64,000 nucleotides of DNA. Source: Candidatus Krumholzibacteriota bacterium (GTDB lineage Bacteria; Krumholzibacteriota; Krumholzibacteriia; LZORAL124-64-63). Position numbers and translations under genes: made by a program. Shown in pieces: positions 10,578 to 22,455 of the stretch; within the stretch, counting starts at the first letter, position 1, and each line of letters starts with the position of its first letter. The notes below the pieces were generated by a model that saw only the letters and a list, made by a program, of their open reading frames with translations, had not been told where the DNA came from and ran no database searches. The stretch lies in assembly GCA_022711765.1 (NCBI GenBank), contig JAKLEB010000001.1:1222694-1286693 (forward strand), written 5' to 3'.

Positions 10578-11171
10578 TCACTTCTGCAGGACGGCCTCGA
10601 TCTCCAGCTCGATCTGGACCTCGTTGCCCACGGCGAGGCCGCCGTTGTCCATGACGGTGGAATAGCTGACGCCGAAATCCTGGCGGTCGATCGCGCCCGT
10701 CGCCATGAAGCCGACCCTGACGTTGCCCTGCGGATCGGCGACTTGGCCGATGAACTCCAGGTCCAGCGTGACCGCCTTGGTCACGCCGCGGAGCGTGAGA
10801 TCGCCGACGAGGGAATAGGTCCCGTCGTCCTTCGCCGTGACCTGCGTCGACTTGAACGTCATCGTGGGAAACGTCGCGACGTCGAAGAAGTCCGAGCTGC
10901 GGAGGTGATCGTCCCGCTTCGCGTTGCCGGTGTCGATCGACGTCATCTGGATCGTCGCCTCGACCGACCATGTCTCGGGCTTGCCCTCCTCCCAGACGAA
11001 GCTCCCCGCGAAGTCACCGAACGAGCCGCGGACGTTGCTCACCATCAGGTGCCTGACCTTGAATCCGACCGAGCTGTGGACGGGGTCGATCGTGTACGTG
11101 GCGGCCGACGCGGCGGCCGCCAGCGCGAGCGCGAGGACAGCGACGAGCGGAATCAGCTTGCGCATGAGCAT
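10578..11171 (-). CDS. YceI-family [11 protein letters not shown] lipid-binding protein
   Basis: The 197-residue protein has a signal peptide (about residues 1-23, ending ASAATY) and then the YceI lipocalin-like barrel: [15 protein letters not shown], the [15 protein letters not shown] block and the C-terminal [10 protein letters not shown] pattern. Family members bind long polyisoprenoids such as quinones in the periplasm; the role in most bacteria is unclear. AGGAAGG lies 7 nt before the first ATG. Only 3 nt separate it from the upstream CDGSH gene, so the two are co-transcribed. Confidence 0.9.
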   Translation of the reverse strand: MLMRKLIPLVAVLALALAAAASAATYTIDPVHSSVGFKVRHLMVSNVRGSFGDFAGSFVWEEGKPETWSVEATIQMTSIDTGNAKRDDHLRSSDFFDVATFPTMTFKSTQVTAKDDGTYSLVGDLTLRGVTKAVTLDLEFIGQVADPQGNVRVGFMATGAIDRQDFGVSYSTVMDNGGLAVGNEVQIELEIEAVLQK

Positions 11172-11174
11172 TGC

Positions 11175-11420
11175 CTAACCTTCCTGGAGCGTCTTGTGGG
11201 TCCCGTCGCAACGCGGCTGGTTGCGGCTACGTTTGCACTGGCAGAATGCGATCCTGGCCGGATCGGCCAGTTCCACCTTCAGCGGCCGGAACTCGCCGCC
11301 CTTGTGACTGCCGTCGCAGAACGGCTGCTTGGCCGAGCCACCGCAGGCGCAGAACCAGTAGGTCCCGGCCGCCATCTCGAGCACGGCGGGTTTCCGGTCC
11401 GCGATCTTCGGTTCGGTCAT
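11175..11420 (-). CDS. Small protein with two CDGSH iron-sulfur motifs
   Basis: The 81-residue soluble protein carries two CDGSH motifs: CACGGSAKQPFCDGSHKG and CQCKRSRNQPRCDGTH. Each should bind one [2Fe-2S] cluster through three Cys and one His. Such proteins transfer clusters or electrons and respond to redox stress. The start MTEPKIAD was preferred to a longer in-frame start because the extension is Gly/Pro/Arg-rich and without homology; no strong ribosome binding site decides it. It is the first gene of a pair with yceI. Confidence 0.85.
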   Translation of the reverse strand: MTEPKIADRKPAVLEMAAGTYWFCACGGSAKQPFCDGSHKGGEFRPLKVELADPARIAFCQCKRSRNQPRCDGTHKTLQEG

Positions 11421-11546
11421 CACCACACCCCCCGGAACCGGGCTTGCAGTCCCCGGCCCGCGAGCGGCGGCATCGCCGCGCCCGCGAGCCGGCACGTCCG
11501 GTCAATATACCAGGATTCTTCAGGCCCGCATGCGGGATCCCCGCGG

Positions 11547-13412
<1,866 letters not shown>

Positions 13413-13581
13413 CATCTCCCTCGATCCCAACCCATCGCCGGCGCGCGGGAAACCCGGTTCCGGGAATCGCAACAGAGGAATTCGGCCGGCCGGATCCGGG
13501 CTTGAGAGAGTATATCCATGTCCCCTGTCAGTAGTCCGAGGCCAGGCTGCGGAATCGAGCTGCGCCCGCCAGCCGCGACCC

Positions 13582-14463
13582 CTACCAGGGGTGCCAACCC
13601 CAGCCCGGGTACCAGCGATTGGCGATCCAGTAGAAGAGGATGCTGTCGATCGCGAGGTGCAGGACGACGACGTAGAGGAGCGAGCGGGTCCGGTGGTAGG
13701 TGATCCCCTGGATGAGGGCGAACGCGAAGATCACGACCGGTCCCCAGCCCACGAACGCCATCTCGTGGAGGAAGCTCGTGAAGAACACGGCCTGGGCGAG
13801 CAGCGCCGTGATCAGCCCGACGCGGCGCGCGAGCAGCACGAAGACGAAATTGACGAAGCACAGCTCGTCCCAGAAGCCCACGAAGTTGCAGCCCCAGAAC
13901 AACCGCCACATCTCCTCGGTCCGGCGCGGATCGTCGGCGGGCGGCAGGGGCCAGGACTCGTGCAGACTCGGGGTCCAGCTCGTGAAGTACTGGCCGAGGA
14001 TCGCGTACGCGAGCAGGAAGCCGACGCCGAGCCATACCCACATCCGCAGCGACCAGCGCCCGGTGATCCACTGGTAGTCCAGGGGCTCGTCGAGCCAGCG
14101 CCGCGCCGCGAAGGCCGGCACCAGGAGCGCCCCCACGCCGAGCTTGAGCAGCAGCTCGACGACGTGGGCGTCCCGGGTGTCGCCGTCGATCCGCGTGAAG
14201 AAGAGCAGGACGATGAGGTACGCGAGGAGCACCGCGGTCCGCCACCAGCGCGGGTCGGGATCCCGGCGGGCGAGGACGAGCCCGGATCCGAGGGCGGCGA
14301 GCGCCGGCAGCGACCAGGGCACCCCGAGGTATGCGGGGTGGGACTTGAGGCCGATCGCCAGGACCATGCTCGCGACGAGGCAGAACACCGACCCCGAGCG
14401 CCCGGCGGGGACGATCCCGGCCGGATTGGCCGGCGAGCGCCAGGGTCCCGCAGGCTCAGTCAT
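13582..14463 (-). CDS. CPBP-like polytopic membrane protein
   Basis: The 293-residue protein has about eight hydrophobic segments. It resembles CPBP (ABI/Rce1) membrane proteases in its C-terminal half: FWDELCFVNF takes the place of the EExxxR motif, SFLHEMAF of the FxxxH motif, and HLAIDSILF of the HxxxD/N motif. The first glutamate pair is not intact, so the protease activity is doubtful. Its ATG overlaps the last 8 nt of the S9 peptidase gene upstream, so it is translationally coupled to it. Confidence 0.6.
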   Translation of the reverse strand: MTEPAGPWRSPANPAGIVPAGRSGSVFCLVASMVLAIGLKSHPAYLGVPWSLPALAALGSGLVLARRDPDPRWWRTAVLLAYLIVLLFFTRIDGDTRDAHVVELLLKLGVGALLVPAFAARRWLDEPLDYQWITGRWSLRMWVWLGVGFLLAYAILGQYFTSWTPSLHESWPLPPADDPRRTEEMWRLFWGCNFVGFWDELCFVNFVFVLLARRVGLITALLAQAVFFTSFLHEMAFVGWGPVVIFAFALIQGITYHRTRSLLYVVVLHLAIDSILFYWIANRWYPGWGWHPW

Positions 14464-16414
14464 GGACGCCGGCCCCGAGCACGTGGCGTTCGAACCAGGC
14501 CAGCAGCTGCTCCAGGTAGAAGACCTGGTTGGCGCGATCCCGGATCCCGTGGCCCTCGTCATGGAACCGCAGCAGGCGCGTGGGCACGCCCTGGGATTGC
14601 AGCGCCGAGTACCAGATCAACGACCCGCTCTCCGGGCAGCGGAAATCCCGCAGTCCATGGCTGATCAGGGTCGGCGTCACGACCCGCGCGACGTCCCGGA
14701 ACGGATCGTTGCGCAGGTAGGCCTCGCGGGCGCCCGGATCGAACGGCCGGCCGCCGAATTCCCACTCGGGGAACCACTTCTGATCGGTCGCGCCCCAGAA
14801 GGACTCGAGCTGCGGGTACATGCGATCGACCGCGGCCGCGCGGAAACGGTCGGTCTGGGTCGTGAGCGCGGCCGCCAGGTGGCCGCCGTAGCTGCCGCCC
14901 ATCACCGCGAGACGGTCCGGCTCGGCCCAGCCCTCGGCGACGGCGCGGTCGACGACAGCCAGCAGCTCGCGCGCGGGACGACCGGTCCAGTCGCCGCGCA
15001 CGTCGTTCATGTGCTCGCGGCCGTAGCCCGTGGACCCGGTCGGATTGGCGGCCAGGACCGCGTAGCCGAACGTCGGCAGCACGTGGAACTCCGGCAGGAA
15101 ATAGCCGCCGTACATCCATTCCGGTCCGCCGTGGATCGAGAGGACGGTCGGCAGCCGGAGGCCGGGTTCCCAGTCGTCCGGCAGGAAGATCCAGGCGTCG
15201 ATGGTCCGTCCCGCGACCGCGACCGTGAAGTGCTGCGGATCCACGAGGCCGACTCTCTGCGACCAGCGCTCGTTGGGATCCAGCAGCAGCGCACGCGAGC
15301 CGCTCTCGAGGTCGAGATCGAAGAGCGCGCCGGGCGACGTCTGGCTGGTCGCCAGGACGATGGCGCGCGTTCCGCCGAAACGGATGTCCGAGCAATTCCA
15401 GCCGAGCTTGCCGAGGAGCCGGCCCTGTCGCCCCTCTGCGCGGAAGATGGCGGCGCTGCCGCGCGCGGCGCCGCGGACATAGTACGCACCCTCGTGGCGC
15501 CAGAGCCCCCAGACGCAGTTGTCGAAGTCCTGCAGGAGGCGATCCGTCTCGCGGCCGCTGGCCACGTCGCGGATCACGATGGTCGCGGGCTCGCTCTCGT
15601 GAAGGCTGTCCGCGTGGCTCTGGCAGGCGATCGCACCGTCGTCGAACCAGATCGGGTGCTCGTCGGGCCCGGGATTGTCCGTGAAGCGGCGGAGGGTCCC
15701 GTCGCCGCGCAGTTCCAGGAGGTAGAGGTCCGTGTTCAGCGTGCGGTTCAGGTCGCGCCGATGCTTGGCGCTGATCGCGAGCCGCAGGCCGTCCGGCGAC
15801 CAGACGACCTCGCGCACATCCAGGTTCGGGGTTGCGAGCGCGCGGTCTTCGCCCGTCGCCAGGTCCAGCACGTGCACCTGCCGCAGGCGGCCTTCGCGCT
15901 CGCCGCGGTCGAGGGTCCGCCAGCCGAGATCGTCGGCCACGGTGATCTCGCCGGGCACGCCTTCGTAGCGGGGATCGCGGTCGTCCACGACGTGGGCGAC
16001 CGCCGTGCCGTCGGGGGACCAGACGAGCGCGCCGAAGTCGCCGGGGCCGGCGACGCGGCGGCGTTCGGTGCCGTCGGCGTTCATGAGCCAGACCTCGGTG
16101 CCGGCCTCGGTGTCGCGCGTGAAGGCGAGCGCGAGGCCGCCCGGCGCGAAGACGAAGCCGCCCGCACGATCGTCCGGCGTGAAGAGCACCTGCTGCACGC
16201 CGGTCTCGAGGTCGCGCAGGCGAACGGTCTCGAGCGTACGGCCGAGCTCGCGATCGTAGACCCCGACGGAGTACACGAGCAGGCTGCCGTCGGGGGAGAG
16301 CGCGCCGATGGCGCACGTGCGTTGATCGAAGAGATCGGTCGGGACGAGGCCGCAGGCGGCGGTCGCCCACGCGCCGAAGAGGGTGATCAGGAACGGGCGG
16401 GCGCAGGAACGCAT
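14456..16414 (-). CDS. Prolyl-oligopeptidase-family serine peptidase (S9)
   Basis: The 652-residue protein has an N-terminal export signal, a beta-propeller region with repeated WSPDG-type blades (SPDGSLLVYS, VWSPDGTAVAHV, VWSPDGLRLAIS), and a C-terminal alpha/beta hydrolase domain. The catalytic Ser508 is in GGSYGGHL, the Asp in SHGLRDFRCPE and the His in HDEGHGI. S9 enzymes (acylaminoacyl peptidase or DPP-IV types) cut short peptides. The start was chosen at MRSCARPF, 10 nt after GGAGGG; the long in-frame extension upstream is antisense to the neighbouring genes. The Cys at ATAAC near the N-terminus is a poor lipobox. Confidence 0.9.
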   Translation of the reverse strand: MRSCARPFLITLFGAWATAACGLVPTDLFDQRTCAIGALSPDGSLLVYSVGVYDRELGRTLETVRLRDLETGVQQVLFTPDDRAGGFVFAPGGLALAFTRDTEAGTEVWLMNADGTERRRVAGPGDFGALVWSPDGTAVAHVVDDRDPRYEGVPGEITVADDLGWRTLDRGEREGRLRQVHVLDLATGEDRALATPNLDVREVVWSPDGLRLAISAKHRRDLNRTLNTDLYLLELRGDGTLRRFTDNPGPDEHPIWFDDGAIACQSHADSLHESEPATIVIRDVASGRETDRLLQDFDNCVWGLWRHEGAYYVRGAARGSAAIFRAEGRQGRLLGKLGWNCSDIRFGGTRAIVLATSQTSPGALFDLDLESGSRALLLDPNERWSQRVGLVDPQHFTVAVAGRTIDAWIFLPDDWEPGLRLPTVLSIHGGPEWMYGGYFLPEFHVLPTFGYAVLAANPTGSTGYGREHMNDVRGDWTGRPARELLAVVDRAVAEGWAEPDRLAVMGGSYGGHLAAALTTQTDRFRAAAVDRMYPQLESFWGATDQKWFPEWEFGGRPFDPGAREAYLRNDPFRDVARVVTPTLISHGLRDFRCPESGSLIWYSALQSQGVPTRLLRFHDEGHGIRDRANQVFYLEQLLAWFERHVLGAGVHD

Positions 16415-16441
16415 CGCGCGGCTACCCTCCAGGTGGGATGC

Positions 16442-16495
16442 GCGGGTCCTCCTCTTGGCAATCGCGAACCATCCCATGGTAGGGCTCGGACCCGC
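16442..16495. promoter_or_regulatory. Inverted repeat in the divergent S9/solute-binding-protein region
   Basis: GCGGGTCC (16442-16449) and GGACCCGC (16488-16495) are exact inverted copies 38 nt apart, in the 159-nt gap between two divergent genes. It may be an operator or a stem; nothing shows which protein binds it. Confidence 0.3.
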
Positions 16496-16538
16496 AGAGG
16501 AGCAAGCGGCAGCTCGACCGGCACCCCCGGCGTTCCCT

Positions 16539-16567
16539 TTGACGCCACCCACTCTGCAAGGTAGCCT
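16539..16567 (+). promoter_or_regulatory. Possible sigma-70-type promoter of the sensor operon
   Basis: TTGACG (16539-16544) and TAGCCT (16562-16567) are spaced by 17 nt. The -10 match is poor. Transcription would start at or next to the ATG at 16574, and no Shine-Dalgarno is present, so the first gene could be translated from a leaderless message. Confidence 0.35.
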
Positions 16568-16573
16568 GGGTGC

Positions 16574-18085
16574 ATGATCGTTCGCCGCCACTGCGGCCGG
16601 TTCGCCGGCCTGCTTCTCTGGCTGCTCGCTGGCGCCTGCAACCGCGACGTCCCGCCGGTCGAGAGCGGTCCCGGCGAGCCGGGGGAATCGGCGCCCTGGG
16701 CCGACGCGCCCGACTGCGCACCGATCCCGGGCGACCCTGACCGCGGCGGCGACCTCGTCGTCGTCCTCGGCGAGCCGGTCGACCCGTCCCGGGCGCCGGT
16801 GCCGTCCAACCCCGGCGAGCGCACGGTCTTCGCGAACCTCTACGAGACGCTCACGCTCGTCGGCTGCGACGGCGAGTTGACGCCGGGCCTCGCGGACCAC
16901 TGGCGGCGCCTCGACGACGGCCGTCGCTGGCAGCTGCGCCTGCGCGACGGGGCGGTATTCTGGGACGGCACCCCCGTCACGGCCGGCGACGTGGTCCGCG
17001 CCTGGACCGAGAACGAGACCCTCGCCCGCGACCTCGGCCGCCCCTGCCCCGGCCTGTGGCTCGCGGCCGGCGGCGGGCTGTTGACCGTGGACCGCCGCAC
17101 GATCGAGATCCGGCTGCCCGAGGCGCAGGACGACCTGCCCCATCTGCTGGCCCATCCGGACCTCGCGGTGGCTGCGCACCGCGAAGGTTGGCGGTGGCCT
17201 GTCGGCAGCGGTCCCTGCCGCCTTGCCGCGGACTCCGCGGCGCCGGCGCCTGACCTCGTCTGCCGGCCGAATCTCCATCACCCGCAGCCGCCGGCCTGGG
17301 CGAGCCTGCGGTTCCGTTGCCTGCCCGGGCGCGACGCTCGCGAGCTGCTCGGCCCCGGCACCGACCTCGCCGTGATCCGCGATCGACGCGCGGCGGAGTA
17401 CTACGATCAGCTCCCCGGCGTTCGATCGGCGCCGCTGCCGTGGGACCGCCTCTACGCGCTGCTGCTGCCGCCGGGTCGCGAGATCAGCGACGCCGGACTC
17501 GCCCTCGCGGCCCAGGGCGCGGCCACCGTGGCCGAGAACCGGCCGTGGCGGTCCCTCGATTTCCACGGCTGCCGGGCGACGCCTTGTCCTCAGCTGCAGG
17601 GTCCGACGCTCGGTGGGCCGGCTCGGCCCGAGGGTCCGGAACCTCCGCTCCTCGCGGCGCCCGGGGCCGGGAGGCTCGCGTATCGCGACGACGACGCGGA
17701 CGCGCGCGCCCTCGCCGAGCGCGCCGCGGCGTTCCTCGGCGCCGGCTTCGCGCTGGGGCCCTGCGATGGCCCGGCGCTCGCCGGCGCCCTGCAGGCAGCG
17801 GACGCTGCGGCATACGTGGTCCGCCTCGACGCGTGCTATCCGACGGCGTGTCTCGCGCTCGCGTCGCTGCTCGCGCGGGCTGACTGGCTGCAGCGGGAGG
17901 CGGCCGGGACCACGGACGCCTGCGCCGCGGCCGCGCGACTCGTGGCGAGCCGGCGGGTGGTCCCGCTGGTCGTCACGCGCAACCGCCTCGTGTGGCAGGC
18001 GCCGCTCGCCGGTCTCGCCTTGACCCACGACGGAGCGATCCTGGTCGGCCACCTCGGCCGGGCGCGTCCCGCGGAGACGCCGTGA
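16574..18085 (+). CDS. Family-5 extracellular solute-binding lipoprotein
   Basis: The 503-residue protein has a lipoprotein signal peptide ending LLAGAC, with lipid-modified Cys22. The rest is a peptide/nickel-type (SBP_bac_5) binding protein: ERTVFANLYETLT, LTPGLADHW and LRDGAVFWDGTPVTAGDVVRAW are typical of the N-terminal lobe. Normally such proteins deliver oligopeptides or metals to an ABC permease. No permease or ATPase gene is nearby; the next genes are a sensor kinase (7 nt away) and a sigma-54 activator. I infer it presents a ligand to the kinase. No ribosome binding site is visible. Confidence 0.85.
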   Translation: MIVRRHCGRFAGLLLWLLAGACNRDVPPVESGPGEPGESAPWADAPDCAPIPGDPDRGGDLVVVLGEPVDPSRAPVPSNPGERTVFANLYETLTLVGCDGELTPGLADHWRRLDDGRRWQLRLRDGAVFWDGTPVTAGDVVRAWTENETLARDLGRPCPGLWLAAGGGLLTVDRRTIEIRLPEAQDDLPHLLAHPDLAVAAHREGWRWPVGSGPCRLAADSAAPAPDLVCRPNLHHPQPPAWASLRFRCLPGRDARELLGPGTDLAVIRDRRAAEYYDQLPGVRSAPLPWDRLYALLLPPGREISDAGLALAAQGAATVAENRPWRSLDFHGCRATPCPQLQGPTLGGPARPEGPEPPLLAAPGAGRLAYRDDDADARALAERAAAFLGAGFALGPCDGPALAGALQAADAAAYVVRLDACYPTACLALASLLARADWLQREAAGTTDACAAAARLVASRRVVPLVVTRNRLVWQAPLAGLALTHDGAILVGHLGRARPAETP

Positions 18086-18092
18086 GGACGAC

Positions 18093-19843
18093 GTGAGCAC
18101 GCGCTGGCGCATCTTCCTGGCCGCGGTGGCGCTGTCGGTCGTGCCCTTGGCCGGCCTGAGCTGGGCGCTGCGCGGGCGGCTCACGACCCAGTACGAACGC
18201 GAGTTCACCGCGCGCGCCGGCGCGCAGCTCGCCGCGGCGATCGCCAGCCTGCAGTCCGACGGACAGCGCATCCGCGACACGCTGGACGGAATCACGACCG
18301 CCTTCGTGAACGACAACCCTCTGCGCCTCGCGATCCTCGGTGGGCGCGACGACTACCTGCCGCACCTGCGCGATGCGGCGGGCGAGGCCATGCTGCTGGC
18401 CGGACTGCAGGTGCTGCAGCTCCAGGACGCGGACGGGGTGATCCTCAGCTCCGGCCACTATCGGAACGAGTTCGGTCGCGCCGAGCCGGAGCTGCCGGCC
18501 CTGCTCCGGCAAGCGACCTGGTCCCGCGATCGCGCGAGCGGCGTCAGCCTCGCGCTCGTCCACGATCGCCTGCCCGAGGCGGACGTCCTCGCCATCGAGG
18601 TGGCGGTCCCGTTCACGATGGCCGATCGGCAGTTCGCCCTGATCGGCGGCGAGATCGTCTCGCCGATCCGTCTCGCGAACCTCGAGAACGGCCAGGCCGC
18701 CCTCGACATCGTCGCCGCCGCCGGGCCGCAGCTCGCCGCCGGCTGGTACGAGGAGCACCTGCCCGGGTTCGCAGCCTGGTCGGATCCGGTCGCGCTCGTC
18801 GGCGCGCTCGAGGATGCCGGCTACCTGGTCCGCACCGACGCCGTGCCGCTGATCACGGACGGGGAGCTGACCGACGCCACGCTCGTCGCGAGGGTCGACA
18901 CTGCGTCGCTCGACCGCGCGCTTCGCGACCTCGACGTCACCGTCGCCGTCGCGCTCGCCGCCGCGCTCAGCGGCGCCTTCCTGCTCGCCGCGTGGCTCAG
19001 CGCCCGCCTCTCCCGTCCCCTGCGCGATCTGTCCGCGCGCGCTGCGCGGATCGACCTCGACCAGCCGGCGGCGGACTTCGCGACCGCTCGGCAGGACGAG
19101 GTGGGCAAGCTCGCCCGCGTGCTCGACGCGATGGTCGCGCGGCTGCGCGACGATGCGCGCCGCCTCGCCGACCTCGAGCACCGCGCGACCCTGGGCGAGG
19201 TGGCGCGGCAGGTGAACCACGACCTGCGCAACGGGATCACGCCGGTACGCAACGTATTGCGCCACCTCGGCGAGACGGCCGAGCGCGAGCCCGACCGCCT
19301 CGCCGCGGTCTTCGCCGGGCGCCGGGCGACCCTCGAGCAGAGCCTCGCCTACCTCGAGGAACTGGCCGGCCGCTACGCGCGACTCGCGCCGGAAGGTCGG
19401 AGGCTGGCCTGCGATCTGGGCGCGGTCGCGCGCGAGGCGGCCGCCGGCGCGCCGGACGTGGTGGTGCAGGCGGGGGCCGACGCTCCGCCGGTCATCGCCG
19501 ATCCGGTGGCGCTGCGGCGCATCGTCGACAACCTGCTGCGCAACGCCCGCGAGGCTCTCCCTCCGGCCGGCGGTGCGATCACGGTCACCGTCACGCGGGC
19601 GAACGACCCGGACCTCGGCCCCCAGTGCCTCCTCGCCGTTCGCGACGACGGCGCCGGGATGACCGCCGAGGTGGCGGCGCGGATCTTCGAGGATTTCTTC
19701 ACGACCAAGCCGGGCGGCACGGGCCTCGGTCTGAGCATCGTCCGCCGGCTCGCCGGCGACGTGGGCGGCCGGCTGCACGTGGACAGCGCGCCCGGCGCCG
19801 GCACGACCATCACCATCGCCTTTCCCGCGGCGGAGGCCCACGC

Positions 19844-19847
<4 letters not shown>
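18093..19847 (+). CDS. Membrane sensor histidine kinase with HAMP domain
   Basis: The 584-residue kinase has a first transmembrane helix at about residues 8-28, a [11 protein letters not shown] sensor region of roughly 250 residues (cache-like in length, not recognised), a second helix near residues 290-310 and a HAMP linker. The phospho-acceptor is His376 in QVNHDLRNGITP, and the ATPase domain shows NLLRNAREALPP, DDGAGMT and GGTGLGLSIVRRL. The GTG start has GAGGA 4-5 nt upstream. It overlaps the response regulator gene by 4 nt (ATGA). It should phosphorylate that regulator on a signal from the periplasm, perhaps from the lipoprotein encoded just upstream. Confidence 0.92.
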
Positions 19848-21199
<1,352 letters not shown>

Positions 21200-21204
21200 T
21201 ACCG

Positions 21205-22455
21205 GTGCACCGCCTGCCGACACTCTCGCTGCTGCAGGTGTTCGCGCTGGCCGCCTGGGCCGCGCTCTTCAACGTGGTCGGCCTCGAGACCTGGCGGCAC
21301 GGTCGCCAGACCTTCGGGCTGCTCCTCGTCGCCGCCGCTCTCGTGCTCGTCCTGCCGCGGGCGCGGCGGTGGCGGACGGCCTGGCTGTGTCGGCCGCGTC
21401 GCGGGGTCGGGGCGGTCGTCCTGGTCGCGACGCTCGCGATGGCCGGCCACCTCCTCTGGGGCGCCGGACGCGCCCTGGCCGAGCGCTCGAGCATGACCGA
21501 CATCCCGCGCAACACCTGGCACGCGGGCACGGTCCTGCTCCAGGGGAAGAACCCCTATGCGACGCGCTGCCAGCTGTGGGCGGATCTCGACCGCGGCGAT
21601 CACGTGCGGCACACCGGAGCCGGCGTCGAGCTGTACGGCGTGCCGTACCGCTACGGCTTCCCCTATTTCCCGGGCATGCTGCTCGGGTACCTGCCGGCCC
21701 GGCTCTGCGGCCTCGGCGAGGAGGGTCTGCGGCTGTGGAATCTGCTCCTGACCGCGGCGACCGGCTGGATCCTGTGGCGCCTCGTGCGGCGTCTCGCGCC
21801 CGACCGGTCCGGCGCGCCGCTCGTCGCCGTCGCCGCGTTCCTCTGCGTGTGGGTCTACCCGCAGGAGATCTTCGAGTTCGCGGTCGTCGACATCCTGATC
21901 GCCGGCCTCCTGGTCGCCGCGTTCCTCGCGCTCGACCACGATCGCTGGGGGCTCGCCGGCGTGCTGCTCGGCCTGGCCCAGGGTTGCAAGTTGCTGCCGG
22001 CGCCCGTCGTGGTCCTGGCGCTCGCCGCCTGGGCCGGTGGCCGACCTGGCTGGCGACGCCTCGCGCTCGGCTTCGTGCTCGCGGCCGGCCTGGTGATCCT
22101 CCCGTTCGTCCTCTGGGACCCGGCGGAATTCCTGTCGGCGACCGTGCTCTTCTACCTCGTGCACCACGCCCGCGGCGACACGACCGCCCTCTATCCGTAC
22201 CTGCCCGCCGCACTCCGGCTGCCGCAGCAGATCCTGGGCTTCGCCTTGACGATCCTCGCAGCGGTCCTACCCGTGCGGCGTGAGGACCGCGACCTCGCCG
22301 CGCCCCTCGCCGCGGGCTTCGCGGCCTACCTGGTGTTCATCGCGTTCGGCCGCATGTCGCACCTGAATTACCTGTGGTCGGTCTGGCCGCTCGGCTGCGC
22401 GGCGCTCGCCGTGTCCGTCGCGCGCGCGGCGCCGGCGAGCGAGGTCGGATCTTGA
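21205..22455 (+). CDS. GT87-type (DUF2029) polytopic mannosyltransferase-like protein
   Basis: The protein (416 residues from this start) has about ten hydrophobic segments and a [17 protein letters not shown] loop DIPRNTWHAGTVLLQGKNPYA, the pattern of GT-C fold GT87 glycosyltransferases that use polyprenyl-phosphate sugars. The acceptor is unknown. Two GTG starts are possible: 21196, overlapping the regulator stop, and 21205, which has AGAGGTG 6 nt upstream; I took the second. The next gene overlaps by 4 nt. Its place in the sensor operon suggests that cell-envelope glycosylation is coordinated with the signal. Confidence 0.75.
   Translation: MHRLPTLSLLQVFALAAWAALFNVVGLETWRHGRQTFGLLLVAAALVLVLPRARRWRTAWLCRPRRGVGAVVLVATLAMAGHLLWGAGRALAERSSMTDIPRNTWHAGTVLLQGKNPYATRCQLWADLDRGDHVRHTGAGVELYGVPYRYGFPYFPGMLLGYLPARLCGLGEEGLRLWNLLLTAATGWILWRLVRRLAPDRSGAPLVAVAAFLCVWVYPQEIFEFAVVDILIAGLLVAAFLALDHDRWGLAGVLLGLAQGCKLLPAPVVVLALAAWAGGRPGWRRLALGFVLAAGLVILPFVLWDPAEFLSATVLFYLVHHARGDTTALYPYLPAALRLPQQILGFALTILAAVLPVRREDRDLAAPLAAGFAAYLVFIAFGRMSHLNYLWSVWPLGCAALAVSVARAAPASEVGS

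Noticed and set aside
14144-16564. 806-codon plus-strand open frame
   Set aside because: Antisense to the S9 peptidase; no recognisable domain.
16415-18316. Apparent N-terminal extension of the S9 peptidase by over 600 codons
   Set aside because: The extension is antisense to the solute-binding protein and kinase genes and low in complexity; a good start with GGAGGG lies at 16414.
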